From: Oceanibaculum nanhaiense
Lineage (GTDB): Bacteria; Pseudomonadota; Alphaproteobacteria; Oceanibaculales; Oceanibaculaceae
Length of the DNA stretch: 64,000 nt
Direction of reading: 5' to 3'
NCBI RefSeq assembly: GCF_002148795.1
Contig: NZ_MPOB01000005.1
Coordinates: 1-64,000, forward strand
Shown: in pieces, positions 18,169 through 27,188 of the stretch
Layout: every line of letters begins with the position of its first letter
How positions within the stretch are numbered: the first letter of the stretch is position 1
Program-made: the position numbers and the translations under genes
Notes under the pieces: generated by a model
Databases searched by the model: none
Seen by the model: the letters and a program-made list of their open reading frames with translations, nothing else
What the model was told of the DNA's origin: nothing

Positions 18169-18266
18169 GGGATGGTTTTGATGCGAAATTTCATTGCGGC
18201 CAGATGGCCCCATTCGAAAAGCAGGGCAGCTTATCCGGATGCCTAATGAAGGGTTCGTTGCTTTTT

Positions 18267-18304
18267 TCGCAACCCTGCCTGTGGGCGATTGTCGCAACCC
18301 TGCC
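18267..18304 (+). repeat. 13-bp direct repeat pair
   Basis: TCGCAACCCTGCC occurs at 18267-18279 and 18292-18304, with a 25-bp period. The pair lies about 180 bp before the indolepyruvate oxidoreductase start, a normal position for activator half-sites. No function is proven. Confidence 0.6.
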
Positions 18305-18479
18305 GGCTCACTACCATCTATTACCAAAGGCAGAAAAGCCGATCCGGTCCCTGGCCGGACGATAATCACACACCGTATCCAGTTGGGCCGGACCCGGCTG
18401 GAGCGGACGGGAGGTTCATCCGGGCAAGGCAGGACGTCAGGCGACGTCCCACCCGCAATCGGATGCAGGAGATGATGTC

Positions 18480-21400
18480 ATGACGCTCGCTGCGGTTACC
18501 CTCGACGACAAATACACGCTTCAGCAGGGCCGGCTGTACCTGACCGGGACACAGGCGCTGGTGCGCCTGCCGATGATCCAGCGCCAGCGCGATGTGGCAG
18601 CGGGGCTGAACACCGGCTGCTTCATCTCCGGCTATCGCGGCTCGCCGCTGGGCGCGCTCGACCAGCAGCTCTGGAAAGCCAAGAAGTTCCTGAAGAACAA
18701 CCACATCAATTTCCAGCCCGGCGTGAATGAGGAGATGGCGGCCACCGCCATCTGGGGCAGCCAGCAGCTGAACCTGTTCCCCGACGCGCTCTATGACGGC
18801 GTGTTCTCCATCTGGTACGGCAAGGGGCCGGGGGTGGACCGCACCGGCGACGTGTTCAAGCATGCCAACAATGCCGGCACCTCGCGCCATGGCGGTGTGC
18901 TGGCGCTGCTCGGCGACGATCATGTCTGCAAATCCTCAACCCTGCCGCACCAGTCCGAATTTGCCTGCATCGATGCGATGATGCCGGTGCTGAACCCGGC
19001 CGGCATCCAGGAAATCCTGGATTACGGGCTGATTGGCTGGGCGATGTCGCGCTATGCCAGCGTGTGGGTCGGCATGAAGTGCGTGGCCGACACGATGGAC
19101 AGTTCCGCCTCGGTCGAGGTCGATCCCGACCGGGTACGGATCGTGCTGCCCGAGGGCGTCGAGAGTCCGGAAGGCGGGCTCAGCATTCGCTGGCCGGACG
19201 AGCCGATGGCGCAGGAATACCGGCTGCACACCCACAAGATGCCGGCGGTGCTGGCCTTCGCGCGGGCCAACGGGCTGGACCGCATGCTTATCGACAGTGC
19301 CGCACCGCGTCTCGGCATCGCCACCACCGGCAAATCCTATCTCGATGTGCGCCAGGCGCTGGACGCGCTGGGCATCGACGAGGCGCGGGCGTCGGCACTC
19401 GGCATCCGGCTGTACAAGATCGGCATGCCCTGGCCGCTGGAGCCGGAAGGCGCCGCTGCCTTCGCCGCCGGCCTGCCGGAGATTCTGGTGGTCGAGGAAA
19501 AGCGTGGCCTGATCGAACCGCAGCTGAAGGACATTCTCTACGATGTGCCGGCCGACCGCCGGCCGCGCATCCTGGGCAAGCAGGGCGAGGATGGCCGCAC
19601 CCTGTTCCAGGCGCCGGGCGAGCTGTCGCCGAACCAGATCGCGCTGGCCATCGGCGAGCGGCTGCTGAAACAGGCAGACGATGCCGATCTGCGCGGCCGG
19701 GTGATGCGGCTGCGCCAGCAGGAGGCGGGGCTGTCCGCGCCGACCCATGGCTTCAAGCGCACGCCCTATTTCTGCTCCGGCTGCCCGCACAACACCTCGA
19801 CCCGCGTGCCCGAAGGCAGCCGCGCCATGGCCGGCATCGGCTGCCATTACATGTCGCAATGGATGGACCGCTCGACCGAGACCTTCACCCAGATGGGCGG
19901 CGAGGGCGCGCCCTGGATCGGCCAGGCGCCCTTCACGAAGACGCCGCACATCTTCGCCAATCTGGGCGACGGCACCTACAATCATTCCGGCTCTCTGGCG
20001 ATCCGCGCTGCCGCCGCGGCCGGCGTGAACATCACCTACAAGATCCTGTTCAACGACGCGGTGGCGATGACCGGCGGCCAGCCCGCCGACAGCCATTTCA
20101 CCGTCGATCAGATCGCCCGGCAGGTGCTGGCCGAGGGCGCGAAGGCGGTGCGTATCGTCACCGACGACCCCGACAAATACCCGCTGAATATCTTCCCGGC
20201 CGAGGCGACGATCTCGCATCGAGACGAGCTGGATGCGGTGCAGCGCGATCTGCGCGAGGTGCCGGGCCTCACCGTGCTGATCTACGACCAGACCTGTGCG
20301 GCGGAGAAGCGTCGCCGGCGCAAGCGCAAGCTGATGGTCGATCCGCCGAAGCGCGTCTTTATTAACGAGGCGGTGTGCGAAGGCTGCGGCGATTGCGGCG
20401 TGCAGTCGAACTGCGTCTCCGTGCTGCCGGTCGAGACCGAATATGGCCGCAAACGCGCCATCGACCAGTCGGCCTGCAACAAGGATTACTCCTGCCTGAA
20501 GGGGTTCTGCCCCAGCTTCGTCACCGTGGTCGGCGGCAAGGTGCGCAAGCAGGCGGGCCCAGAGAACAAGGCTGGTAAGGCTGAACAGACCGGCCCGCGT
20601 CCGGTGTTCGGCGACCTGCCGGAGCCGATCCTGCCGGCGCTGGATCAGCCCTACAACATCATGATCGGCGGCATCGGCGGTACCGGCGTCGTCACCATCG
20701 GCGCGCTGCTCGGCATGGCCGCACATCTGGAGGGCAAGGGCGTCAGCGTGCTCGACATGGCCGGCCTCGCCCAGAAGGGCGGGCAGGTGCTCAGCCATGT
20801 CCGCATCGGCGCCACGCCGGGCGATCTGCATGCCGCGCGCATCTCGCATGGCGGCGCCGACCTGATGCTGGGCTGCGACATCGTGGTGTCGGCCAGCGCC
20901 GAGGGGTTGGCGACGCTGAATGCCGCGCGCAGCCACGCGGTGGTGAACACGCAGGAGACCATGACCGGCGACTTCACCCGCAATCCGAACCTGGCCTTCC
21001 CGGCGGCGAAGCTGCGCGACGCCATCCTGCAGGCGGTCGGCGGGCAGAAGGCGGATTTCGTCGATGCCTCGAAGCTGGCCACCGCGGCGCTCGGTGATTC
21101 CATCGCCAGCAACCTGTTCATGCTGGGCTTCGCCTGGCAGCGCGGGCTGGTGCCGGTGACAGCAGAAGCCATCGACAAGGCGATCGAGATGAACGGCGTG
21201 GCCATCGCGTTCAACCGCGAGGCCTTCCTGTGGGGCCGCCGCGCCGCGCATGATCTGCCGTCGGTCGAGCGTGTGCTGGCCCCCGCCGAAGCAACCGTGG
21301 CGCCGGAACGCAGGATCGCGGCCACGCTGGAGGAGAGGGTGGCAAAGCGCGCCGCCTATCTGACGGCGTATCAGGATGCCGCCTATGCGAAGCGTTACAC

Positions 21401-21983
21401 CGATATGGTGGCGCGTGTCCGTGCGGTGGAGCAGGCGCAGACGCCGGGGCAGGCCGCCCTCACCGAGGCCGTGGCGCGCTATTATCACAAGCTGCTGGCC
21501 ATCAAGGACGAGTATGAGGTGGCCCGGCTCTATACCGATGGCAGTTTCCAGCGCCAGTTGGCGCAGCAGTTCGAGGGCGATTACAAGCTGGAATTCCATC
21601 TGGCGCCGCCGCTGTTCGCCGAGCGCGATCCGCAGACCGGTCACCTTAAGAAGCGCGCCTATGGGCCATGGATGATGGCGGCGTTCCGCACCCTGGCTGG
21701 GCTGAAGCGGCTGCGCGGCACCGCCCTCGATATGTTCGGGCGGACCGGGGAACGCCGCATGGAGCGCCGGCTGATCGCCGAGTATGAGGCGCTGCTGGCG
21801 GAGATTCTGGAGACTCTCTCGCCGGACAATCACCATCTGGCGGTGGCGCTGGCCAGCCTGCCGGACAAGGTGCGCGGCTACGGCCATGTGAAGGAGGCGA
21901 ATGTCGCGACGGCGAAGGTCGAGGAGGCGGAACTGCTGGCCGCCTTCCACAAGCCGCAGGCGCCGGCCCAGGCGGCGGAGTAG
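18480..21983 (+). CDS. Fused indolepyruvate:ferredoxin oxidoreductase
   Basis: A single 1167-residue chain replaces the IorA and IorB subunits. It oxidatively decarboxylates aryl-pyruvates (or branched 2-oxoacids) to acyl-CoA using thiamine diphosphate. Order: a PYR-like domain (1-~240), then a TPP-binding domain with NLGDGTYNHSG near residue 494 and NDAVAMTGGQP. A cysteine-rich segment near 630-680 (CEGCGDCGVQSNC, CNKDYSCLKGFC) likely holds an Fe-S centre. The POR-gamma domain begins GGIGGTGVVTIGALLG near 727, and a C-terminal helical extension runs to the end. The length fits the fused alphaproteobacterial/betaproteobacterial form found in aerobes. Start ATG follows GGAG. Confidence 0.93.
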   Translation: MTLAAVTLDDKYTLQQGRLYLTGTQALVRLPMIQRQRDVAAGLNTGCFISGYRGSPLGALDQQLWKAKKFLKNNHINFQPGVNEEMAATAIWGSQQLNLFPDALYDGVFSIWYGKGPGVDRTGDVFKHANNAGTSRHGGVLALLGDDHVCKSSTLPHQSEFACIDAMMPVLNPAGIQEILDYGLIGWAMSRYASVWVGMKCVADTMDSSASVEVDPDRVRIVLPEGVESPEGGLSIRWPDEPMAQEYRLHTHKMPAVLAFARANGLDRMLIDSAAPRLGIATTGKSYLDVRQALDALGIDEARASALGIRLYKIGMPWPLEPEGAAAFAAGLPEILVVEEKRGLIEPQLKDILYDVPADRRPRILGKQGEDGRTLFQAPGELSPNQIALAIGERLLKQADDADLRGRVMRLRQQEAGLSAPTHGFKRTPYFCSGCPHNTSTRVPEGSRAMAGIGCHYMSQWMDRSTETFTQMGGEGAPWIGQAPFTKTPHIFANLGDGTYNHSGSLAIRAAAAAGVNITYKILFNDAVAMTGGQPADSHFTVDQIARQVLAEGAKAVRIVTDDPDKYPLNIFPAEATISHRDELDAVQRDLREVPGLTVLIYDQTCAAEKRRRRKRKLMVDPPKRVFINEAVCEGCGDCGVQSNCVSVLPVETEYGRKRAIDQSACNKDYSCLKGFCPSFVTVVGGKVRKQAGPENKAGKAEQTGPRPVFGDLPEPILPALDQPYNIMIGGIGGTGVVTIGALLGMAAHLEGKGVSVLDMAGLAQKGGQVLSHVRIGATPGDLHAARISHGGADLMLGCDIVVSASAEGLATLNAARSHAVVNTQETMTGDFTRNPNLAFPAAKLRDAILQAVGGQKADFVDASKLATAALGDSIASNLFMLGFAWQRGLVPVTAEAIDKAIEMNGVAIAFNREAFLWGRRAAHDLPSVERVLAPAEATVAPERRIAATLEERVAKRAAYLTAYQDAAYAKRYTDMVARVRAVEQAQTPGQAALTEAVARYYHKLLAIKDEYEVARLYTDGSFQRQLAQQFEGDYKLEFHLAPPLFAERDPQTGHLKKRAYGPWMMAAFRTLAGLKRLRGTALDMFGRTGERRMERRLIAEYEALLAEILETLSPDNHHLAVALASLPDKVRGYGHVKEANVATAKVEEAELLAAFHKPQAPAQAAE

Positions 21984-22052
21984 CGGCCGGCGGAGTAACG
22001 GCGGCGTATCGGCCCCCTTGGCGCGGCGGGTTCTGCGACCCATACTCTTCTT

Positions 22053-22616
22053 ATGAAGCGCCTGCTTGCCGCCCTGCTGATCCTGTTCGCCGCTGGTGCC
22101 GCACCGGCGCTGGCGACCGGCGCCAATTCGCGGAACGACGCCCGGCTGGAACCGCTGTTCGAGCAGCTGAAGGCCAGCAAGGATCCGGCGGTCGCGCAAA
22201 TCCTCGAAGCGCAGATCTGGCATATCTGGACCTGGACCAGCAATGAGGACGCGAACATGCTGATGCGCCTCGGCCTCGGCGCCATGGAGCGCAAGGATTT
22301 CGAGGCGGCGCTGCTGCATTTCGACGAGCTGGTGGAGATTGCGCCGGATTTCGCCGAGGGCTGGAACAAGCGCGCCACCGTCTATTACCGGCAGGGCAAT
22401 TTCGCCGCCTCGGTCGCCGATATCGAGCGCGTGCTGGCCATCGAGCCCAAGCATTTCGGCGCGTTGTCCGGCCTCGGCATGATCTATCTGGAGCTGGACG
22501 AGAAACGCGGCGCGCTGCGCGCTTTCGAGAAGGCGCGGGACATCCACCCCAACCTGCCGAATGTGGACAGCGTCATCCGCGATCTGCGCCGCGATGTCGA
22601 GGGGCGCGGGACGTGA
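22053..22616 (+). CDS. Periplasmic tetratricopeptide-repeat protein
   Basis: The 187-residue protein has a signal peptide (MKRLLAALLILFAAGAAPALA) and at least two to three TPR motifs (DFEAALLHFDELVEIAPDFAEGWNKRATVYYRQGNF, then FAASVADIERVLAIEPKHFGALSGLGMIYLEL). It resembles many small alphaproteobacterial TPR proteins of unknown role. It is the second periplasmic TPR protein within 5 kb, on the other side of the large oxidoreductase gene, and stops 6 bp before the stop of the convergent hydrolase. Confidence 0.82.
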   Translation: MKRLLAALLILFAAGAAPALATGANSRNDARLEPLFEQLKASKDPAVAQILEAQIWHIWTWTSNEDANMLMRLGLGAMERKDFEAALLHFDELVEIAPDFAEGWNKRATVYYRQGNFAASVADIERVLAIEPKHFGALSGLGMIYLELDEKRGALRAFEKARDIHPNLPNVDSVIRDLRRDVEGRGT

Positions 22617-22622
22617 GGCTAT

Positions 22623-23447
22623 CTATCTGAAGAAGGACAGCGCCGCCGCGACGATGGCCTCCGGCGCATCCTCCTGCATCAGATGCCCGGCCCCGGCGAT
22701 TTCCCGGTAAGCGCAGTTTGGCAGCAGCTGCGCCAGCTGCCGGCCGCGCTCTACCGGTATCCACTCATCCTCCTGGCCCCAGAGCAGCATCACCGGGCAA
22801 CGCACCGAGCCATAATGCGGTTCCACCTCGTCTGTATGGCGCATGTCCATCTGCGCGATCTGGCGATAGAAGGCCGGCTGGCCGGTCTCGCCAAGCCAGG
22901 GCGCCAGATAGGGTTCCAGTTCGGCGTCGGTCATCTCGCGGTGAACAGCGCCCCGGATATAGGCCCGCAATATGGCGCGCTGCAGATAGTCGGGCACGCC
23001 GGCGAAGGCGGCCTCGTGATGGCGTACATGCTGCACGAAGGGCGAGCCCCAGGGGCGCAGTGCCACCGGATCGACCAGCAACAGCTTGCGATAGTCGCAC
23101 CTGTCGATCAGATGCGCGCGCAGCGCCGTGGCGCCGCCGAAATCATGCGCCAGCATGAAGGGCGCGGTCAGACCCCAATGCTTCAGCAGGGCCGCCAGCA
23201 GACCGTTCTGGACCCCGAGCGACACATCCTGCCCCGCGCGCTTCTCCGACTGGCCATAGCCCAGAAGGTCGTAGAGATGCACTGTGTAGTCACGGGCCAG
23301 CTCCCGCGCGATGTTGCGCCAGACATAGGAGGAGAAGGGCGTGCCGTGGACCATCACCAGTGGCGGGCCGTCGCCGATGATATCGTAGGCGACTTCCTGT
23401 CCCCGGAAATCGAAGCGCTTTGTCAGATTCCAAGCGGTGTTTGCCAT
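22623..23447 (-). CDS. Alpha/beta hydrolase
   Basis: The protein is 274 residues from the ATG at 23447, chosen for its GGGGG-containing ribosome site and normal N-terminus. Upstream codons in the longer frame look non-coding. Haloalkane-dehalogenase/epoxide-hydrolase-like features are VMVHGTPFSSYVWRNIA (HGTP oxyanion loop) and YDLLGYGQSEK. The nucleophile elbow reads AHDFGGA, giving an Asp nucleophile typical of the dehalogenase/epoxide hydrolase branch. WGQEDEWIP and GAGHLMQED supply the acid and His. It is divergent from the DapA-like gene. Confidence 0.83.
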   Translation of the reverse strand: MANTAWNLTKRFDFRGQEVAYDIIGDGPPLVMVHGTPFSSYVWRNIARELARDYTVHLYDLLGYGQSEKRAGQDVSLGVQNGLLAALLKHWGLTAPFMLAHDFGGATALRAHLIDRCDYRKLLLVDPVALRPWGSPFVQHVRHHEAAFAGVPDYLQRAILRAYIRGAVHREMTDAELEPYLAPWLGETGQPAFYRQIAQMDMRHTDEVEPHYGSVRCPVMLLWGQEDEWIPVERGRQLAQLLPNCAYREIAGAGHLMQEDAPEAIVAAALSFFR

Positions 23448-23573
23448 ATCCTGCCCCCTTCCATGTCTTTCCGACTTAGGCGGCAAGGTGCTGCGATGCA
23501 ACCCGGTGCGGCCTTGACCCCAATTCGTCGGCGCGCCATCGTTGCGAATGATTTTCGCTGAAGGAGGCCCCCG

Positions 23574-24509
23574 ATGAAGACCATGCCCGTCACGCCCGAC
23601 GATCTCGCGCGCTCCGTGCTGGCCGTGCCGCCGCTGGCGCGCAATGCCGATCTCAGCCTGAACAAGGCGGCGAACCAGGCGCTGGTGACGCATCTGGAGG
23701 CCGGCGGCGTCTCCACGCTGATGTATGGTGGTAACGCGAATTTCTACAATATCGGCGTCGGCGAGTATCCGGCGATCCTCGACATGCTGGAGGAGATCGC
23801 CGGCCCGCAGAGCTGGATCATCCCCTCAATCGGGCCGGATTTCGGCCGCGCCATCGACCAGGTGAAAATCCTGCGCGACCGCGCCTTCCCGACCGCGATG
23901 GTGCTGCCGCTGCAGTTCCCCTCGACACCGGCGGGGGCGGAGGCGGGCATCCGCCGCATCGTCGAGACCTACGCGAAGCCGGTTATCGTTTACATCAAGA
24001 ATGAAGGCTTCCTGGAGCCCGAGAATGTTGCCCGCCTGTTCGAGGCCGGCATGGTGGCAGGCGTCAAATACGCCATCGTGCGCGACGATCCGCGCCGCGA
24101 CGACTATCTGTCCGAACTGGTGAAGCTGGTTGACCCGCGCCACATCGTCAGCGGCATCGGCGAGCGGCCGGCCATCGACCATCTGCGGCATTTCGGGCTG
24201 GCCTGCTTCACCTCCGGCTCGGTCTGCGTCGCACCCGCCGGCTCCATGGCGCTGCGTGCCGCACTGAAGGCGAAGGATTACGAGCAGGCCGAAAACATCC
24301 GCACGCATTTCATGGGGCTGGAGGATCTGCGCGACGGGCTGTCGCCGATCCGCGTGCTGCACGAGGCGGTGACGCTGGCCGGCATCGGCGACATGGGACC
24401 GATGCTTCCCATGCTCTCCAACATTCCCGAACAGCACCACGCGGCAATCCGCAAGGCCGCCAAGGATTTAATGGAGTACAATGCGCGCCTGCTTTCCAGG
24501 GCGGCCTGA
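23574..24509 (+). CDS. DapA-like (dihydrodipicolinate synthase family) aldolase, divergent active site
   Basis: The 311-residue TIM-barrel protein of the NAL/DapA family keeps a lysine at 165 in AGVKYA, the expected Schiff-base position. The usual YNxP tyrosine block is replaced by YIKNEG (around 140), and the PYYxKP region by LPLQFPS (111-117). The substrate therefore differs from pyruvate plus aspartate semialdehyde. It could be another lyase or hydratase of the family acting on a sugar acid. It is divergent from an Asp-nucleophile hydrolase with a 126-bp shared spacer. Confidence 0.78.
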   Translation: MKTMPVTPDDLARSVLAVPPLARNADLSLNKAANQALVTHLEAGGVSTLMYGGNANFYNIGVGEYPAILDMLEEIAGPQSWIIPSIGPDFGRAIDQVKILRDRAFPTAMVLPLQFPSTPAGAEAGIRRIVETYAKPVIVYIKNEGFLEPENVARLFEAGMVAGVKYAIVRDDPRRDDYLSELVKLVDPRHIVSGIGERPAIDHLRHFGLACFTSGSVCVAPAGSMALRAALKAKDYEQAENIRTHFMGLEDLRDGLSPIRVLHEAVTLAGIGDMGPMLPMLSNIPEQHHAAIRKAAKDLMEYNARLLSRAA

Positions 24510-24592
24510 GGGGTTTTAAATTTGGCTTGAAGCAATGGTGGGTGGTGCCATATAGGGCGCAATTTCCCCGTTGCTGAAAGCCTATCGTCATT

Positions 24593-25081
24593 TTGCGTGA
24601 ACAACCGCCGTCTCTCGACACGCGAAGCTGGGATGCGCGTGTCCGGGCGCTATACGACTATTGGCAGGCACGATGCCGCGATGGCCGTCCGCCCCGTCGT
24701 TCCGATATCGACCCGGTCGATCTGCCGAACCTTTTGCGCTGGCTGTGGCTGGTGGATGTGGCGCGTGACGCGCCCGGCTGGCCGATGCGCTTCCGCTGCC
24801 GGCTGATGGGCACCGAGCATGTCCGCACCATGGGCCATGACCCGACGGGCAAATGGATGGACGAGGCCTTTCCGACCTTTCTGACCAATCCCACCTATGC
24901 GGATTATGTGCAGGTGGCCGAGAAAGGTGTCCCCAGTTACCGGGCTGGTGTACCTCTCTATCATCTGAACAAGGGCCATGTCCGGATGGAACGGATCATG
25001 CTGCCGCTGCTTGGAACCGGGAAAACCATCGACATGATGCTCGCCATTACGGTTTATTTGCGCGGCATCGTCGCCAGTTAG
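24593..25081 (+). CDS. PAS domain (PAS_5 type) protein, second copy
   Basis: The ~162-residue protein has the same layout as the PAS_5 protein at 5.4 kb: DARVRALYDYWQARC, then RSDIDPVDLPNLLRWLWLVDVA and RCRLMGTEHVRTMG. It has no output domain. The start is uncertain: the frame opens with TTG at 24593 and has no ATG nearby or convincing ribosome site. It ends 15 bp before dihydroorotase, which has its own GGAGG site, so the two may be co-transcribed. Confidence 0.72.
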   Translation: MREQPPSLDTRSWDARVRALYDYWQARCRDGRPPRRSDIDPVDLPNLLRWLWLVDVARDAPGWPMRFRCRLMGTEHVRTMGHDPTGKWMDEAFPTFLTNPTYADYVQVAEKGVPSYRAGVPLYHLNKGHVRMERIMLPLLGTGKTIDMMLAITVYLRGIVAS

Positions 25082-25095
25082 CAGGAGGATAAGCC

Positions 25096-26433
25096 ATGAC
25101 CGATTCTCTCGACCTCGCCGTCACCGGCGGCACAGCCGTCACGCCGAACGGGCGGGAACGGATCGACATTGGCATCAGCGCCGGGCGCATCGTGGCGCTG
25201 GGCGACCTCGGCAAGGTGAAGGCGGCGCAGATATTCGACGCCACCGGTCTGACCGTGCTGCCCGGCGTGATCGATACCCAGGTGCATTTCCGCGAGCCCG
25301 GCAACGAGCACAAGGAAGATCTGGAATCCGGTACGCGTGGCGCGATTCTGGGGGGTGTGACGGCGGTTTTCGAGATGCCGAACACCAAGCCGTCCACCAC
25401 CGACGAGGACGCGCTGGCCGACAAGCTGAACCGGGCGCGCGGCCGTGCCTGGTGCGACCATGCCTTCTTCATGGGGGCGGCACCGGAGAATATCGGCAAC
25501 CTGTCCAGCCTGGAGCGGCTGCCCGGCTGCTGCGGCGTGAAAGTGTTCATGGGCTCCTCCACCGGCTCTCTGCTGGTCGAGGATGACGCCACGCTGGAGG
25601 CGCTGCTGGCCGATGGCGTCCGCCGCGTCGCCGTGCATGCCGAGGACGAGATGCGGCTGCGCGAGCGCGCCTATATCGCGAAGGAGGCCGGCCATCCGCG
25701 GGCCCATCCCGACTGGCGCGATGTGGAGACGGCACTGAACGCGACCAAGCGGGTCTGCGCACTGGCGCGCAAGACCGGCCGGCGGGTGCATGTGCTGCAC
25801 ATCACCACGGCGGAGGAGATGGAATTCCTCGCCACCCAGAAGGATTACGTGACGGTCGAGACCACGCCGCAGCATCTGACGCTGGAGGCGCCTGACTGCT
25901 ATGACCGGCTGGGCAGTTTCGCGCAGATGAACCCGCCGATCCGTGATGCGCGGCATCGCGCCGGGCTGTGGCGCGGCATCACGGCGGGCGTGGTCGATGT
26001 GCTGGGCTCCGACCATGCGCCGCACACGCGGGAGGAAAAGGCCAAGCCCTATCCCGACAGCCCGTCCGGCATGCCCGGTGTGCAGACCATGCTGCCGCTG
26101 ATGCTGAACCATGTGAATGCCGGCAATCTTACCTTAGAACGGCTGGTCGATCTGCTCTGCTCCGGCCCGCAGCGGCTTTTCGGTATCGCCGGCAAGGGGC
26201 GCATCGCGCTCGGCTATGACGGCGATCTGACGCTGGTCGATCTGCAGGCGAAGAAGACCATCACCCACGCCATGATGGCCAACAAGTCGGGCTGGACACC
26301 GTTTGATGGCATGGAGGTCACCGGCTGGCCGATGGCCACCATCATCCGCGGCAATATCGTCATGCGCGACGGCGAGGTGCAGGACAAGCCCCTCGGCAAG
26401 CCGGTGCGCTTCACGGAGACGCTGAACGGCTGA
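25096..26433 (+). CDS. pyrC: Dihydroorotase, class I
   Basis: The 445-residue amidohydrolase-fold enzyme catalyses the reversible cyclisation of carbamoyl-aspartate to dihydroorotate in pyrimidine synthesis. Metal-site motifs are QVHFREPG near residue 62, Lys in GVKVFMGSS near 148 (the carboxylated bridging lysine), HAEDE near 179, HITT near 233 and GSDHAPHT near 304. Class I enzymes are monomeric or partner with ATCase and are about 430-450 residues, matching this length. pyrD is also in the window at 32.7-33.8 kb but not linked. Confidence 0.93.
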   Translation: MTDSLDLAVTGGTAVTPNGRERIDIGISAGRIVALGDLGKVKAAQIFDATGLTVLPGVIDTQVHFREPGNEHKEDLESGTRGAILGGVTAVFEMPNTKPSTTDEDALADKLNRARGRAWCDHAFFMGAAPENIGNLSSLERLPGCCGVKVFMGSSTGSLLVEDDATLEALLADGVRRVAVHAEDEMRLRERAYIAKEAGHPRAHPDWRDVETALNATKRVCALARKTGRRVHVLHITTAEEMEFLATQKDYVTVETTPQHLTLEAPDCYDRLGSFAQMNPPIRDARHRAGLWRGITAGVVDVLGSDHAPHTREEKAKPYPDSPSGMPGVQTMLPLMLNHVNAGNLTLERLVDLLCSGPQRLFGIAGKGRIALGYDGDLTLVDLQAKKTITHAMMANKSGWTPFDGMEVTGWPMATIIRGNIVMRDGEVQDKPLGKPVRFTETLNG

Positions 26434-26499
26434 CGGCTGGACGAAAGGCAATTCCGCGCCACTTTCCTGCTGACTGTTTTCCGGCAAGGGAGGTGTGCG

Positions 26500-27078
26500 A
26501 TGCGCCTTGTATTCTCATTTCTGTTCGCCCTTTTTGTCGCCCTGCCGGGCGCTGCCCGTGCCGAGATGCTGGAAGGCGACGCGCTGTGGCAGGCGCTGCG
26601 CGACGGCGGCCATGTCGTGCTGTTCCGCCACGCCATTGCACCGGGCGGTGGCGATCCGGCGAGTTTCCAGCTGGGTGACTGCTCCACCCAGCGCAATCTG
26701 GACGAGGCGGGGCGCCGGCAGGCGCGCGCCATCGGTGACGCCTTCCGGCAGCGTGAGGTGCCCGTCGCCCGCGTGCTGGCCAGCCGCTGGTGTCGCTCGA
26801 CGGAGACGGCGGAACTCGCCTTCGGCACTGCCGAACCCTTCCCGGCCATCGACAGCTTCTTCCAGGACCGGGCGCGTGGCCCCGGCCAGACCGAGGCGGC
26901 CCGCGTGCGCATCCAGACCTTCGAGGGACCGGGCAATATGATGATGGTCACGCATCAGGTGAACATCACCGCGCTGACGGACATTTTCCCGGCTTCCGGC
27001 GAGGGCGTGGTGCTGCGACCCCTGCCGGACAATCCGAAAGGCTTTGCCGTGGTCGGGCGGTTGCGCGCCTGGGACTGA
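26500..27078 (+). CDS. Histidine phosphatase family protein, exported
   Basis: This 192-residue protein has a signal peptide (MRLVFSFLFALFVALPGAARA). It also has the histidine phosphatase core: RHA at Arg43-His44 (in place of RHG), CSTQRNLDEAGRRQA, SRWCRSTETAELA and the second catalytic His in MVTHQVN near 149. The exported location suggests a periplasmic phosphomonoesterase. The RHA substitution for RHG is seen in some family members. It starts 67 bp after dihydroorotase with GGGAGG. Confidence 0.88.
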   Translation: MRLVFSFLFALFVALPGAARAEMLEGDALWQALRDGGHVVLFRHAIAPGGGDPASFQLGDCSTQRNLDEAGRRQARAIGDAFRQREVPVARVLASRWCRSTETAELAFGTAEPFPAIDSFFQDRARGPGQTEAARVRIQTFEGPGNMMMVTHQVNITALTDIFPASGEGVVLRPLPDNPKGFAVVGRLRAWD

Positions 27079-27188
27079 ATGCCGATATCGAAAGAACGCG
27101 CATGAATAGGCTTCCGGCCTCTGCCGCGCCTCTGCTAGGGTGCGCTGCAACAGGACAGTGAAGTCCGCAGCAAGAGGGAGTTACCGTC

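Larger units (their letters stand above)
18053..18479. other. 427-bp intergenic region between the TPR and oxidoreductase genes
   Basis: No credible gene is seen. The region holds a long palindrome at 18141-18168 and a pair of 13-bp direct repeats at 18267-18304, listed separately. GGAGATGATGTC just before 18480 contains the ribosome site of the downstream gene. Both flanking genes read away from it, so it should contain two promoters. Confidence 0.6.

Noticed and set aside
18936-22547. 1203-codon minus-strand frame
   Set aside because: It lies opposite the indolepyruvate oxidoreductase and TPR genes. Its composition is His/Gln/Arg/Ala-rich with no motif, as expected for an antisense shadow in GC-rich DNA.
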